Part shown: piece by piece, positions 25,381-37,000 of the stretch
Layout of the letters: each line of letters starts with the position of its first letter
Position numbering within the stretch: position 1 is the first letter of the stretch
Assembly: GCA_000499405.2 (NCBI GenBank)
Contig: HG738140.1
Coordinates: forward strand, 15,137,638-15,201,637
From: Onchocerca volvulus
Lineage: Eukaryota > Nematoda > Chromadorea > Rhabditida > Onchocercidae
Direction of reading: 5' to 3'
DNA: 64,000 nucleotides
Program-made: the position numbers and the translations under genes
The notes under the pieces: generated by a model
What the model saw: only the letters and a program-made list of their open reading frames with translations
Told to the model about the DNA's origin: nothing
Database searches by the model: none

Positions 25381-27850
25381 GATGCATTAGGTTCGTTAGG
25401 TTTATCATTTACTTTTTGTATTACATGGCATATTTTATATTTACATATTTCAAATTATTCATTCCAAAGAAAGACATTCTTCTGCTAAGATATAAAAGTC
25501 GCTAAATCTTGAAGCTTTTTATTTTCTAATTTTTTAATTTTTTTATCTTCTTTTTAAAATGAGAATTTATTTTTTGGAATTTGATTATTTATGTTTAGAT
25601 TTTTTTGACTGAATAAAAGATGCATTACTAGTTGTCACAGATTTTGGCATCATTGTAGTCGTAATCATGATTATGATTGCTATCATGATCACAAACCGCG
25701 ATTATAAAAAAGATATTCTTGCGATACATTCTTCCGTATTTCTGGTTCCAGATGATCCCTTGATATCTGAAAAAATTACTTAACTTATAGAAATGTGTAA
25801 TAATAAATACCATTTCTTGAACATCTTTATGTGTGAAGTGGATTTCTCTCTTCTTGTGGAATTTTCTTAGATTTGAATTTTAGAATTAAAATAATAAACA
25901 TACTCGAGATTCTTGTGGAAAGATAGCCAAGGATATCGGTAAACTGAAGGCAAAACTAGATATGCAAACTATGGCACTAATGAATATATGATGTTTGGTA
26001 GTTTTGGTGACCCATTGATATCTTCTACAAGAAAGGATTGTGGTACTTTAATACACTCGCATAAGACTTGACATTATCTATGAGTACTGTTGGGTTAAAG
26101 GTCAGATGATGATCAGAAATCAATGAAAAATCAGCTTGCAATTTTCCTATTAGAATCAAAATTTACGGATATTTATAGTATCAACTATTAGCTAATGTTG
26201 CTATAAAATATTCATAATAATTTACCTTTCCAAAAATGGCATTATACAAGAAGGTATCATTAATAATGGTATTGGCAGAAATGCTCTTGTTAATGTTGTA
26301 TCCTTAATTGCCTATAATTTTGGAAATTTAAAATTACAAGAAATTTTATTTGCAAATATTTATTAACAAAAATTTGTTTGAATTTGCCGAAGATTTTATT
26401 TTATTAAATTTTTACTCAAATAATTTCTATTCAATTAAACTGCTTAAAAGAAAAAAAAAAAACTTCGAGGAAACGATTCCTTTTGCGATAGAATTTCTAA
26501 TAAAATTATGTTTCAATTTTTTTCTTTTTTTTGCAATTTACTTTAGAATTTGGCAGATGCATATTGATTTTTTATTATTTTTCCTTCTTTTCCCATATTT
26601 TTCTTTTTCCTTTATGGAATTGCTTATATTTTCGTTGCATTAAGACATATTTAATATTTTCCATTAAATATGATCCCAATGCATCGAATAAAAATTAAGA
26701 TTAAATCGAAATTAATAGTACTATAAGAAATTGAATTCAAATTACCAATGAATATCAAATATAAGTTAAAATGAATGGAAGGAAGACAGAAAATTGATTA
26801 GGAATAGTTTAAATTGATTAGAAATCGAAAGATATTGTAAGCTTTCTTTTTCAAGAACATGAGAAATATTGTGACAATAAACAATTATATATTTATTAGG
26901 GCGTAGAGAATGAGAAATGTCTGGGAACTCGAAATAACTTTTCTATCTCAAAATATTTACAATACAAAAAATTATTTGAATCGTTATTCAATTCCATGTA
27001 ATATCCTTTTTACTAATCATTTCACATGTAAAGATTGACATCTTGTATGTTAATCATGTAACATGTAAGATTCACATTCCTTATGCTAATCATATAACAC
27101 GTAGGTTTTTTTCTTTTTCTTTTTTTACATCCGATATGCTAATTATTACAAAAATTATATCCTTTCTCATACTATTCTCTTACACAACATGAGAAAGCTG
27201 TGCAAATTCTCTTTTTTGTATTCTAAAAGTCACACCCGCTTATCTAGAATAGAAGGGTTATTCCTAAATTTGGTTATGCTAGTTGCTGATGTAGTAAATT
27301 CGATTACGTTAATTTTTGCCTATTGTAATTGAAGCTAGTGGCTGTTGTAAACTGTTATAATTTTGATCTTAAATTCTTCGATTTGGTTATCCTCGGCTAT
27401 TATAATTTTGATTGCATAAACTTCTACTTCATAATTTTTTATTCTATATACTATTCTATAATTTTCTATTCTATACATTACTCTTTCATCAATTATTTGC
27501 AGTCTTAACAATAAACATAAAAATTAATTGTCCACACATTTTCCAATTCGACTCAAATCGTAAGTCTTTACTTTTCACTAATACAAACTCTTTATTTTTA
27601 AGAAGAAAGAATTCGCGACGAGAAAAGAAATTATTAGAAAAATTAAAGATTCAATTTTTCTTTATTAAAGTAATACTATCTTAATATAATTAAATATTTG
27701 CATTACTAAAGCTTAAAATTAAATAATTATTTACCTACTTTTACTTATTAAATTACATAATTTAATATCCTTATCTTTTTAATTTGAAATCGATCTAAAT
27801 TTCAAACATTTTTCCATTTTTCTTCTTTCATATTAAATAACAAATTTAAC

Positions 27851-29665
27851 CTTTTTAGCTGCAATTTTGGAAACACCAATTACATTATGATTGCTATCAT
27901 AAACATTAATACCACTTTCTAATTCATTCCATCGCATACACAATACGTTAAGTGAACTTGCAAGACATGTAGCTGGTAAAGGAACAAAACGTTGAATGAT
28001 AAGCCGTTTAATAGGATTCAAATGTTCAGCACGTTTAATTATGGATGTTAATCCTGGAAGTGATAAAATTCCGGTCAAAAAATCTTCTCATTTTTCAGAT
28101 ATTGTTGTAATATTTGTTGCACGATTTTTTCCCTATGTTTTTTTTTTTCCTGTATAAATCCTCGAAATGAGAGAAAATAAATGAAAAACATTATTGTTGC
28201 TTTCTTTTTTTTATTTTTTCAAATAAAAATTGTTGCAAGAAAATGTATTCATGATTAAGACAAATATCTGAAGAGACCGTAATAATATCGTAATTTTAAT
28301 AAAAAAGGGAACATTACTGCATATTTTCAAATAAAAATTAAATTTAGATATTTTAAGGAAATTTTTACCTACAGCAACAATACCAGCTGATGAAACAGCT
28401 GCACAATAAGCATTCACATACTGTGATAATGAATGGTCCTAAAAAATGAAAATTCTCTAAATGGCAAGAAATGAATGGGAAAGATTATTGTTGCCTCCTT
28501 TTTTGCTTATTTTAAAATTTTTAAATTAAATCAATCGACAAATAAACTACAGAAGATTTTTATTAGATAAGCAAATATAGAAACAAAAAAAAAGAAAATT
28601 CAAATTTTCGAAATTATTTAAAACGAAAACCTGTGTAGCATTACGATTAGAATAATTGACCAAAGCATTATGTGTTTGATTAAGCCACTGCCAGAAAAGT
28701 ATTGATAGCCAAGATGGATTTGGTAGTAACATACCAGTAAGCTGAATTGTATGCTACTAATTTATCTTTTTTTTTTTCTATTTTTTAAAGAATTCCTTTT
28801 TCCCCAAAATTTGTTATAAATATTTAATTCTTGACACGATATACTACAAGTTTTTTTTACCAAAAAATAAGCCGTGCTTTTTACCAAAGATATATCTCTG
28901 TCTAAAAACTTTTCCTCGAATTACAACCTAGCTTATGCCAAAACTATTACTGATATTTCTCTCTTTGCCCATACTAAAAAAATCATAGATTAGTAATTTC
29001 ACGCTTAATTAAAATTATTCAAATTTTCTCTCAAAATTATCTAAAATGTTTACTTTTGCCAAATGTATTGCATATTTTCGATACATTTTTTTTTAAAGCG
29101 AAACTTTGAACTCTAGCATGTTCTTTTTTTCACTACAAGTTTGATACCATTTTTTAAATTAGATTTTCAAAATGAATTTTATCAAAAGTTTGACTGGAAC
29201 TGACCGTTATCCAACCAAATGGCACAAATCCACTCATCCGAAAAGGTGGAAAAATTTTCTCACCGGTATCGGGATGTAAAATGGCCATTTTAATTTTTTG
29301 TGCTTCCCATAATTGTTGATCAGATACCAATCGGGTTTTTCCGGCTTTATAATTATTTAGCAATTCTATACTGCTCCGAAGTTTTTCCTGAAATGAAAAA
29401 AAAAAAACCATCGAATGTGGTTAATCCTAAATTCTTCAATATCAAATGATTACACTTTCAAGTTTGGTCACAAGTTTTGCCAACAATCATAAAATTTTAA
29501 CAAATATTCATCAAATTTTCATCTTACTTCACTGGTAAACAATGTCCTTGGATCGATAACATCCAAAAAATGTAGATAACGTCCAAGAAATGTATCTTGT
29601 GGAAATCGTGGCTTATTTAGGCAAAATTTTGGAAATTTCTCGAAACCAAATATTTTCTCCGTCAT
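27851..29665 (-). CDS. sfxn-5: Sideroflexin-5-like carrier, C-terminus not found
   Basis: Sideroflexins are mitochondrial inner-membrane amino/organic-acid transporters; the SFXN5 branch has been linked to citrate. Exons (minus): 29665-29528, 29387-29205, 28741-28631, 28438-28369, 28053-27851, in phase, 235 aa. Hallmarks are HPDTGEKI (residues 84-91), [26 protein letters not shown] then SNRNAT (about 123-143), [12 protein letters not shown] and [12 protein letters not shown]. Relative to the roughly 320-residue family the last 80 residues, with the final membrane segments, are missing: after SKIAAKK there is a good donor (AAG|GTTAAA), and without splicing a stop follows after five codons. I found no downstream exon before 24.2 kb. 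The ATG sits 7 nt behind ATTTTTAG, a likely SL acceptor. Confidence 0.9.
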
Positions 29666-29680
29666 CTGTCTCCTAAAAAT
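29666..29680 (-). promoter_or_regulatory. Probable trans-splice acceptor of sideroflexin gene
   Basis: ATTTTTAG (AG at 29674-29673) is followed by a 7-nt leader and the ATG on the minus strand. This is typical of an SL1-accepted first exon. Confidence 0.55.
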
Positions 29681-30847
29681 AAAAATAAAATCTCATAAGG
29701 AAATTCAATTAGAAAACTAAGTTGGCCAAAAATGACGAAATTGAAAAATGGAATGAAATGAACAAGAAATAAATGTATGACTGTACAATGGGAAGTGAAG
29801 TTGTCGATGCGAATTGTGAACAAAAAATATCACTAATCGATTCTACGATAGGAACGTTTTGCCTACGATGAATTCGCTGTGTAACGAAATTTTTTCATAC
29901 ATTTCGGGGCTAAAATTCATGTATTGCAAAGATGGATTACTTTGGGAATTAAAAATATAAAAAGAAAGCTGTCATTGCAAACGAAAACTAAACAATGCGA
30001 ATTCAGAAATTTGCAGAATTTAAACATTTAGCAGGAAATTGAAAAATTTAACATGATTGGATTAATAACAATTCCATATATAGATCGAAAAGGAAAGCAG
30101 AAATATACGGATGATAATGACGATAGTGGTTACAATTGAATATTGTGTTATAAGAGAGTAATCTCTAGATCAAAAATCAATCTTTCTAGGAATAGATCAT
30201 ATTCATAATCTCGTAAATATTAATTTGACTTCAATTATAGCTAACGACAATATTATATTAATGCTAAAGTGTTCCGAAATCAAGAATTAAATTTATTAAT
30301 TAAATTAAATTAAATTAATGGAAAATTATCCTAATAATTAATGCAGGTAAGAATCATTTTAATTTTGAAATAATTTAGATGTGGTTTCAGGAAAAGCAAA
30401 ACTAAAGGATAAAAATAAATGAATGGTAATATGAAATCCTTTTTTTTAATTTTTAAATTAAGTCACCAATATTCTTAGATGTTGATGTATTAGAATATTT
30501 AATCTATGGAAAAATGAAGAAAGTCATGAGTCAATATTTTAACGTTAAATTTACATCAAATTTAGTTAAATCAATAATAAGTCGGGGAAGATTAGCTGAG
30601 CAAAAAGCTTGATACTAAGAAATATTTAGAATTAATGTAATGAAATTTCTTTAGATTAAATTGGTGCCTTCTTTTTAAACAAATCAAGCTAATTTTTATT
30701 AAAGAAAAAGAATTTCAAATTTAAATTCGAACAGATATTGAATTTTTTTTTTCAGATTCGTTACAAATACAAAAATTTTTATATTTACCTGTCATATCAG
30801 AAAGCATTTTAATTCTTTTTACCATACACATGGAAAAAAAAGCAAGT

Positions 30848-30975
30848 ATATTCATATAAGAGCACTTGCCTATTCGATTACAAAATTGTGTTAAGATTTG
30901 AAAAGAATCGATGGAGAACTTGTGGAGATCATTGAGAAGTAACAGATAGCATTTACATTTTTTTATGTAGATAAT
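30848..30975 (+). repeat. Dispersed repeat family, 3'-half copy
   Basis: It matches the 4.8-kb copy through CGAT(T/G)..., AATCGATGGAGAACTTG, GAGAAGTAACAGATAGCA and TTTACATTTTTTTATGTAGA. It is immediately followed by a second, composite copy. Confidence 0.55.
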
Positions 30976-30999
30976 ATATTATTATTATTATTATTTTTA

Positions 31000-31308
31000 T
31001 TTTTATTAATTATTATTAATATTTATTATTATTATTATTAAGGAAAAGAAAGAGAGAGAGAGGGAGAGATGGGAGGCAGAGGAGGAGGAAAGAAGGAAAG
31101 GAAAGCGAAGTCAATAACTCCTATCCCTCACTTACTTTTTGTTGTCGCGGACGTGAAACGTGGAAAAAAACTAGGAATATTTATATAAAAGTATGCGTGT
31201 ATCCGAATGGAAGGTAGTATCAAAATTTGACAGCTATCGATTGAGGACTTCCGGAGATCCTTGAGAGGGGACAGGTAGCATTTACATTTTTATTTATAAA
31301 GATAGGTT
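31000..31308 (+). repeat. Dispersed repeat family, composite copy
   Basis: It has the same module order as 4575-4905: (TTA)n lead, a GA-rich tract with AGAGAGAGAGGGAGAG, AGTCAATAACTCC, CCCTCACTTACTTTTTGTTG, GGACGTGAAACGTG, then the 3' half ending GCATTTACATTTTTATTTA. Confidence 0.6.
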
Positions 31309-31515
31309 TTTCCTTCTTTTTTCATTCTTTTTTTTAAATTTTTTCTTCCCTTCATTTATTCATTCTATAACTTTGATTTATTGATTTCACCTGTTAATAT
31401 ATATTTTCAATTATTAATTGTCAGATTTCAGAAAATATCTTTTTCTTTTTTTTTAGTACCTCAAATTATTTGTGTTCTGATAGCTCTGTACTACCGTTTA
31501 CTAATTTTAAAATTT

Positions 31516-32698
31516 CTATACTACTGTTGACCATTTCCGCATATTTTTCTTCTTTGTTCTTTGCGATGTCACGATCTTCCGGATGAATTCCAACCAATTT
31601 TTTCTGGTAGCCTTGAGAGTGCCAACATATAATTCAGGGCACATTATTCTTTCTTCGATGATTCGTTTTCTGATCTCATATTATTCTATATCTTTACATT
31701 TTCTTTTTTCCTATATCAATTATATTAGACTATTAAAATATGCATTTCCCTTCTTATATCATCAAAAATGTATGACGAATTTTCATAGTGTGCTTGCTTA
31801 ATTCAAAATAAATAAATATATTGGGAAATTTCTTCTTCATGATAATCTAAAATTATCCAACTTTTCGAAATAATTCCAATCGATTCAATCAATTTATGTT
31901 TTCTTCGTCTACAGTTAACATCTCGATGTTCTTGAACTGCTTGTTTAATGCAAAATTCTTCAGCAACTGTTCACCAACTGTGCAATGTCAATCTATTCGT
32001 TCTATGCATTTCTTTGCTCACTCGGAAGAATGAGAAGAATTATGGGTTGTTTGTAATTATTAATAGAAATTTTACACTAATTTGGTGATTTCCATCCCGA
32101 TTTCACTTCGGGTATTTGATGCCACTAAATAATACGAAATTTATCAAGTTTTAAAAATTTCTTATCAGTATGTAGTTGATTGATATCACTGACATGCTAT
32201 TTTTATTATCAATAATGCAGGGAAATATATCTTTTACGCAATCCAATTAATGTTATTTTAAATAACACTGAATTCCATTACCATTATCATGAACATTTAT
32301 GAAAACCATCATCATCATCATCATCTCGTGTTTTATTACTGCTGTTTGAACAAAAATTATCATTATTACCACCGTTATAGTAATCGCTTGTAGTTTTGTT
32401 CAAATATCATTATCATCATTGTCATCTTCGTTTATTGTTATGACTCTTGTCCTATTAACACTATCAGTATCCTTCTCATCGCCACTATCAAAGTTATTGG
32501 TATGATTTCCATCAAATTTCCTTAAAAAACATCTACTTTCTTAATTCAAACACAACAAGAAACGAAACAGGCGCATTTCTATTAACTCATAAATGCTTTA
32601 TATTCAGGTTTGATTTTGTTTCTTCCGAGAGTTTCTCCGGATTGTGGATGTTTTGCCTTCTTGAAATTATCAGTTCCCAATGCTACCGTCGCATGATA
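31516..32698 (-). pseudogene. Cluster of coding-like minus-strand fragments
   Basis: Several short minus-strand frames have coding-like composition, each ending in a stop: 32698-32582 (...KHPQSGETLGRNKIKP...), about 32520-32400 (Asp/Asn-rich), 32137-32072 (...LVASNTRSEIGMEITKL), about 31975-31889 (GEQLLKNFALNKQFKNIEML...) and about 31679-31516 (...MCPELYVGTLKATRKNW...). I recognise none and could not link them by splice sites into one protein. They could be a decayed gene or transposon, or an unrecognised nematode-specific gene. Confidence 0.25.
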
Positions 32699-33319
32699 TT
32701 ATTTCCAATTTAAACTGTCGATCCTCATAAGTGACTGGTAAGAAATAATAAAGGAAAATGTTTGCTATTGATTCGGTGAGAAATAGAAAGCAGAATACTT
32801 GAATTAATTAATTGTTACTTTATTGAAAGTAAATTAATGAACTGTTTATTTGTAATATCACAAATTTATAGGCTGAAATAGCACAAAAAGTAATTCAAAC
32901 TAATTATCTCATTCATATTTTCCATTCTCACCAATCTCTCTTTCATCTCTCCCTTTTTCACTTATCTTCTGATCTATTATTTCAATCAAATTGAAATAAT
33001 CTTTCAGACAATTAATCCATTTCTGTACAGTTAGTCGTTCAAAGAGCTTTGGAATTTTCCAAAATATTTCAAGATTTCAGTTTTTTTTAAGGGAGGGAAG
33101 ATTTCACGAATGTATTGATTCAGTTTTCATTTCTCTGTTCATCTTTTTTTTTTTTTTGGAAAAAGTAATTATTTCGCTAATTGGAAACGAATCCGAAATG
33201 ATTACTGTTTCGAAAAAGAGGCAGGAAAGGAAGTGAGAAATCCGTGCAGAGCATTGATATGTTTGTGAAAGTAAAATAAATTTTTAGTGTGAATTTTTTT
33301 TTTTTTTTTTTTTTAAATT

Positions 33320-33556
33320 AGCTGAACCGAGCCATGCGAAGCATGGTCAGTCAAGCTAGTCTGTGTAAATAAAAGTGTAAATGTTCGTTTATTCAAAATC
33401 TTACATCTCCAAAAGTTCTTAAACACGTTCCATATCTGTATGAAAATATGCGTCCATTCGAATGCAGCGTTATATTAAATTTCAAATCAATCGGTGAAGA
33501 ATTGAAAAGTTGTGTGAAAATGAACAACGAACATTTACATTTTTATTTATATAGGT
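33320..33556. mobile_element. MITE-like element, fullest copy of the dispersed family
   Basis: Inverted terminal repeats AAATAAAAGTGTAAATGTTC(G) (33367-33387) and the reverse complement of AAATAAAAATGTAAATGTTC(G) (33528-33548) differ at one of 21 positions. The element between them is about 180 bp with no coding capacity. It is preceded by a tight hairpin CCATGC-GAA-GCATGG (33332-33346). Internal modules match the other copies in the window. No clear target-site duplication was identified. Confidence 0.55.
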
Positions 33557-34003
33557 GAAATCAGATACAAGCATAAAATAATTGATTGTAATTGTGAATT
33601 ATTCCATTTCAAAATTCTAACTGAAATGAGCATATAACATCAAGATTTTTTATATAAAGAATTACTTGATGTTCATATCTAATTTTTCCACTTAAATTCA
33701 TGTTCATATATTAATAATTTTATGTCGCATGTCGCAATTATTTTATGTCGCATGATAATTATTGTACTTAATTCATATACACATTCATTTCATGTTCATA
33801 TATCTTAATTAAATTTCATGTCCGTGTATAGTAATTATCACGAGAAGCGAAAGGTAGTGGCGGGAAAAATATTGGCAAATGTATTATTATTATCGAGAAA
33901 TTTCATCAAATCATTTTAGCTTTATTTCCAATTAGCGAAGTGTTATTTTAACTTATGGCTGATCTCATGATATTACGTTACAAACAAATATAACATCTTT
34001 GAT

Positions 34004-37000
34004 ATGTCATCACAAGGTCCTAGTGGACAACGGGCATTCGCTTTGAAACGAAACAAGTAAATAAAATCATCAATTTCTTTCCTTTGCTTTTTTGTAACTT
34101 TTTGGTGGAATTTCAGAAAATTGACTGAGATTTTTGAAACAATTATTATTGTTCCAAAAAAGAAGTTAGAATTTTATCTTAAAGCATTAACGCTCCTTGT
34201 TTTCTTTTTCATCCTAAAGACATTTTCGGGAAATTCAGTTTAGTGCTTTTTTTTGTTTGTTTCCAGAATGACTGCAGCTGATGTACGTCGACATATCATG
34301 ACAGGAAGTTTACTACTGCATCCACAAGATGCCATGCAAATGGATGCAACAGATACTAGTCCTCAAACGGTTAGTTTTCATCATATCATTCAGCTAAAAC
34401 AATCTTAAATGATATTATCATTCTTATAGCTGAGATCTTCTGGATAAGATTATGCCTGAAATCTCACTGAAAGTTATGAAATTATAATTTAAACGCATTT
34501 ATTAAAGAGATTTCTATCCTTAAAATAAAATAATTTCACAGATGAATAATGAATTCATTGAAAATCCTGTATTATTGTGGGAATTATGCAAATTTATTTG
34601 TTAGTATGTTAGGCATTTATTGCGGATTATTGATTATAACAAATTTTAGTTTGGCATAAATAAAATATCATATAGAAGTAACTGAGAGTATAATAATATT
34701 TATTTTTAGATTAAGTCATTTCCTCGTTTTAATAGAATCTGTTGATAGTTAAAATGCAAGCATCATAAATAATAATTGCGTGAGAGTAAATAAGGATTAA
34801 GGCTGAAACTAAGAAAATCCTTTTTCATAGAATCAATTAAAAAAAAAGAACTTCAAAATTCGACATGGAAGCATATTTTTTTTCTTGATTTTCAGATCAA
34901 TTTAATTGAGATAGTTGAACCATTGGATGTGGAAGATATATTGTCTCAACGAAAAAATAATCCTTCCATGTACGAACATATTACAAATAATAATTTGAGA
35001 AGGTTTGCGCATAATAACTTTCTACATGTTTGCAAAAATACCTTTAAGTTCAAGATGTATTTCATAGCATACACCAAATTGTGTTTCGGAGCATTCGGTC
35101 ATTCTAATTCTTTCGACTATGTTTTCAGGGTGGCAGAATTTCCTGCTGATGATATTGAAGTACGTTTGGTACATCGAGATCAGATTACGATCGAGTCACC
35201 TATTCCTTCAAATCTTTCAGGGTTTATTTTCTTTCTGAATAAAAGTCGAATTGATTGTTGAGGCTTTTCAAAACTATGAGTTTCACTAAAGATTTAATTC
35301 AGTTGCCATTTCATTAATTCAATTTCAATCACTGTTTTTAATTCGTTCGAATATCAATTCGGTATTAGCTGCTTTATTTAAATAATCTTTTCAGTGTCGA
35401 TCCGTTAGTAAAAGATATAATACAAACATACAATGATAGTTTCTCTCTAGTACAACGAAAATATCTGCAATATTCAAGCGGTGAAGCATACACTCGATTA
35501 CTAACGGAACGGCCGATTATTGCTCAATCGACTCCAAAGCAAATTTTTGAAGTGGATTCGGATCGATCTATCGGACGGAGTGTTAGCACAGTAGGCGAAG
35601 ATCAGGTGAAAAATCTTTAATAACCATAAATTTTAACCTATATGATTTTCTGTTGGTCGTAATCTTCATATTATCTATAGTAATATGAAGTAATATATTT
35701 TTATGAATACCTAAAGCTATAAGATTATATGTGCAATTTACTCATTGAAGGTATTTGAAAAAAAAAAAAATTGGCCGAGAGAGCTGTATAGTATGGAAGA
35801 AATATTTTCAATTAAAATTATTTTTAAAATTTAAGGTATTTCAAATCTGAAACATAGTGGTGATATTGCTTATTATAAGTGATTCTTATTAAATTGGAAC
35901 GGCATTTGTTTTATTGATTCATTCAAATGTAGATTCAATCAAATAAGCATCATTTTACAGCAAATGCTATTATCGATTTATAATATTTTTTTTTTAATTC
36001 GGTTTGCGAAACTGCTAAAAATTTTTGCAAATTCTGGAATTTTCATTAACTGATTGGTAATGTTGTGGGTTAATCTCTGCATGCTGAAAATACATCTCTA
36101 TTAAAAATAATTTTTTGGGAGTATTGTCAACTTTTAACGCACTTGCAGGTCTTTTCAATTGTATAATATCGATTAATTTGGAATTTTTTCTTTTATTTGC
36201 AATATTTTTACATTAAATTTGCAGCAGCTTATTAATTATTTTTATGTGAGTTAGATTTGAAAAATGTATGATGTGAAATACTTTTTGTTCTTCAAAAACA
36301 TGATGGAATTTCCTCTGTTCCTAATCAGCAGATTGCAGTATAGTTAAAAAAGAAATGATTATTCCTGAAAAATTTACAGTTTTGTTAAATTCCAAACATT
36401 TGTTAGATTAAGTTACCTGTTCATTAACTTGCAGTATTTTCAAATATTAAGTTGCAGACTTAGTATTTACTTGTTAAGATGTAAAAATAATTGCAACATT
36501 AGTCATTCATTTTACTTCTTAAATAATAATGGTAATTATGCTTTCGTACATCATTATTTTTGCCGTAGTTAGATTAAATAGAATTGACTTTTGATCTGAA
36601 AAAAAAAAAAATCCAAGTAATTTCAAATCATGCATTTTGATATAAAAATTTCTCTTTTTTTCTTACTTTTTCTTCACATCTTTGAGTAATATAATTTCGA
36701 ATCGACAATAACAGATTGCAAAACGTGATTCATACGGCTCACATTATTCATCCGATTCAGTGTGTACTGTTGGTTCATCATCCGGTGGAACGAATCGTGA
36801 TGATATCTTGCGTGTACCTCAGCAGCTTCATTCTTTGGCTAGTGATCCTACAGTGCCAGGTTTGTGGATTAAATTTGAAGGAGCAAAAAAATTTAGTGGA
36901 AGATTAAATTCACTGGCCATATTCATGATTATAAGCGTGGAAAAGTCAGATTTTTGATCAGTTTCAGAATAATAGAAATTTTTTCGGTCTTTCAAAGTGG

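Larger units (their letters stand above)
24154..27850. other. Intergenic with tRNA-like and coding-like relics
   Basis: About 3.7 kb between convergent genes. It holds the tRNA-like element at 25.0 kb, two coding-looking but stop-terminated segments at 25.08-25.38 kb, a short coding-looking segment at about 25908-26000 (...CGKIAKDIGKLKAKLDMQ...), and otherwise AT-rich sequence with long T-rich runs. The missing 3' exon of the sideroflexin gene should lie here on the minus strand, but I could not recognise it. Confidence 0.5.
29681..34003. other. Repeat-rich intergenic region
   Basis: About 4.3 kb between the divergent sideroflexin and DOCK genes. It holds three copies of the dispersed repeat (30.85, 31.0-31.3 and 33.3 kb), a group of coding-looking minus-strand pieces (31.5-32.7 kb), an ATC-rich microsatellite region around 32310-32450, and AT-rich remainder. 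Confidence 0.55.
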
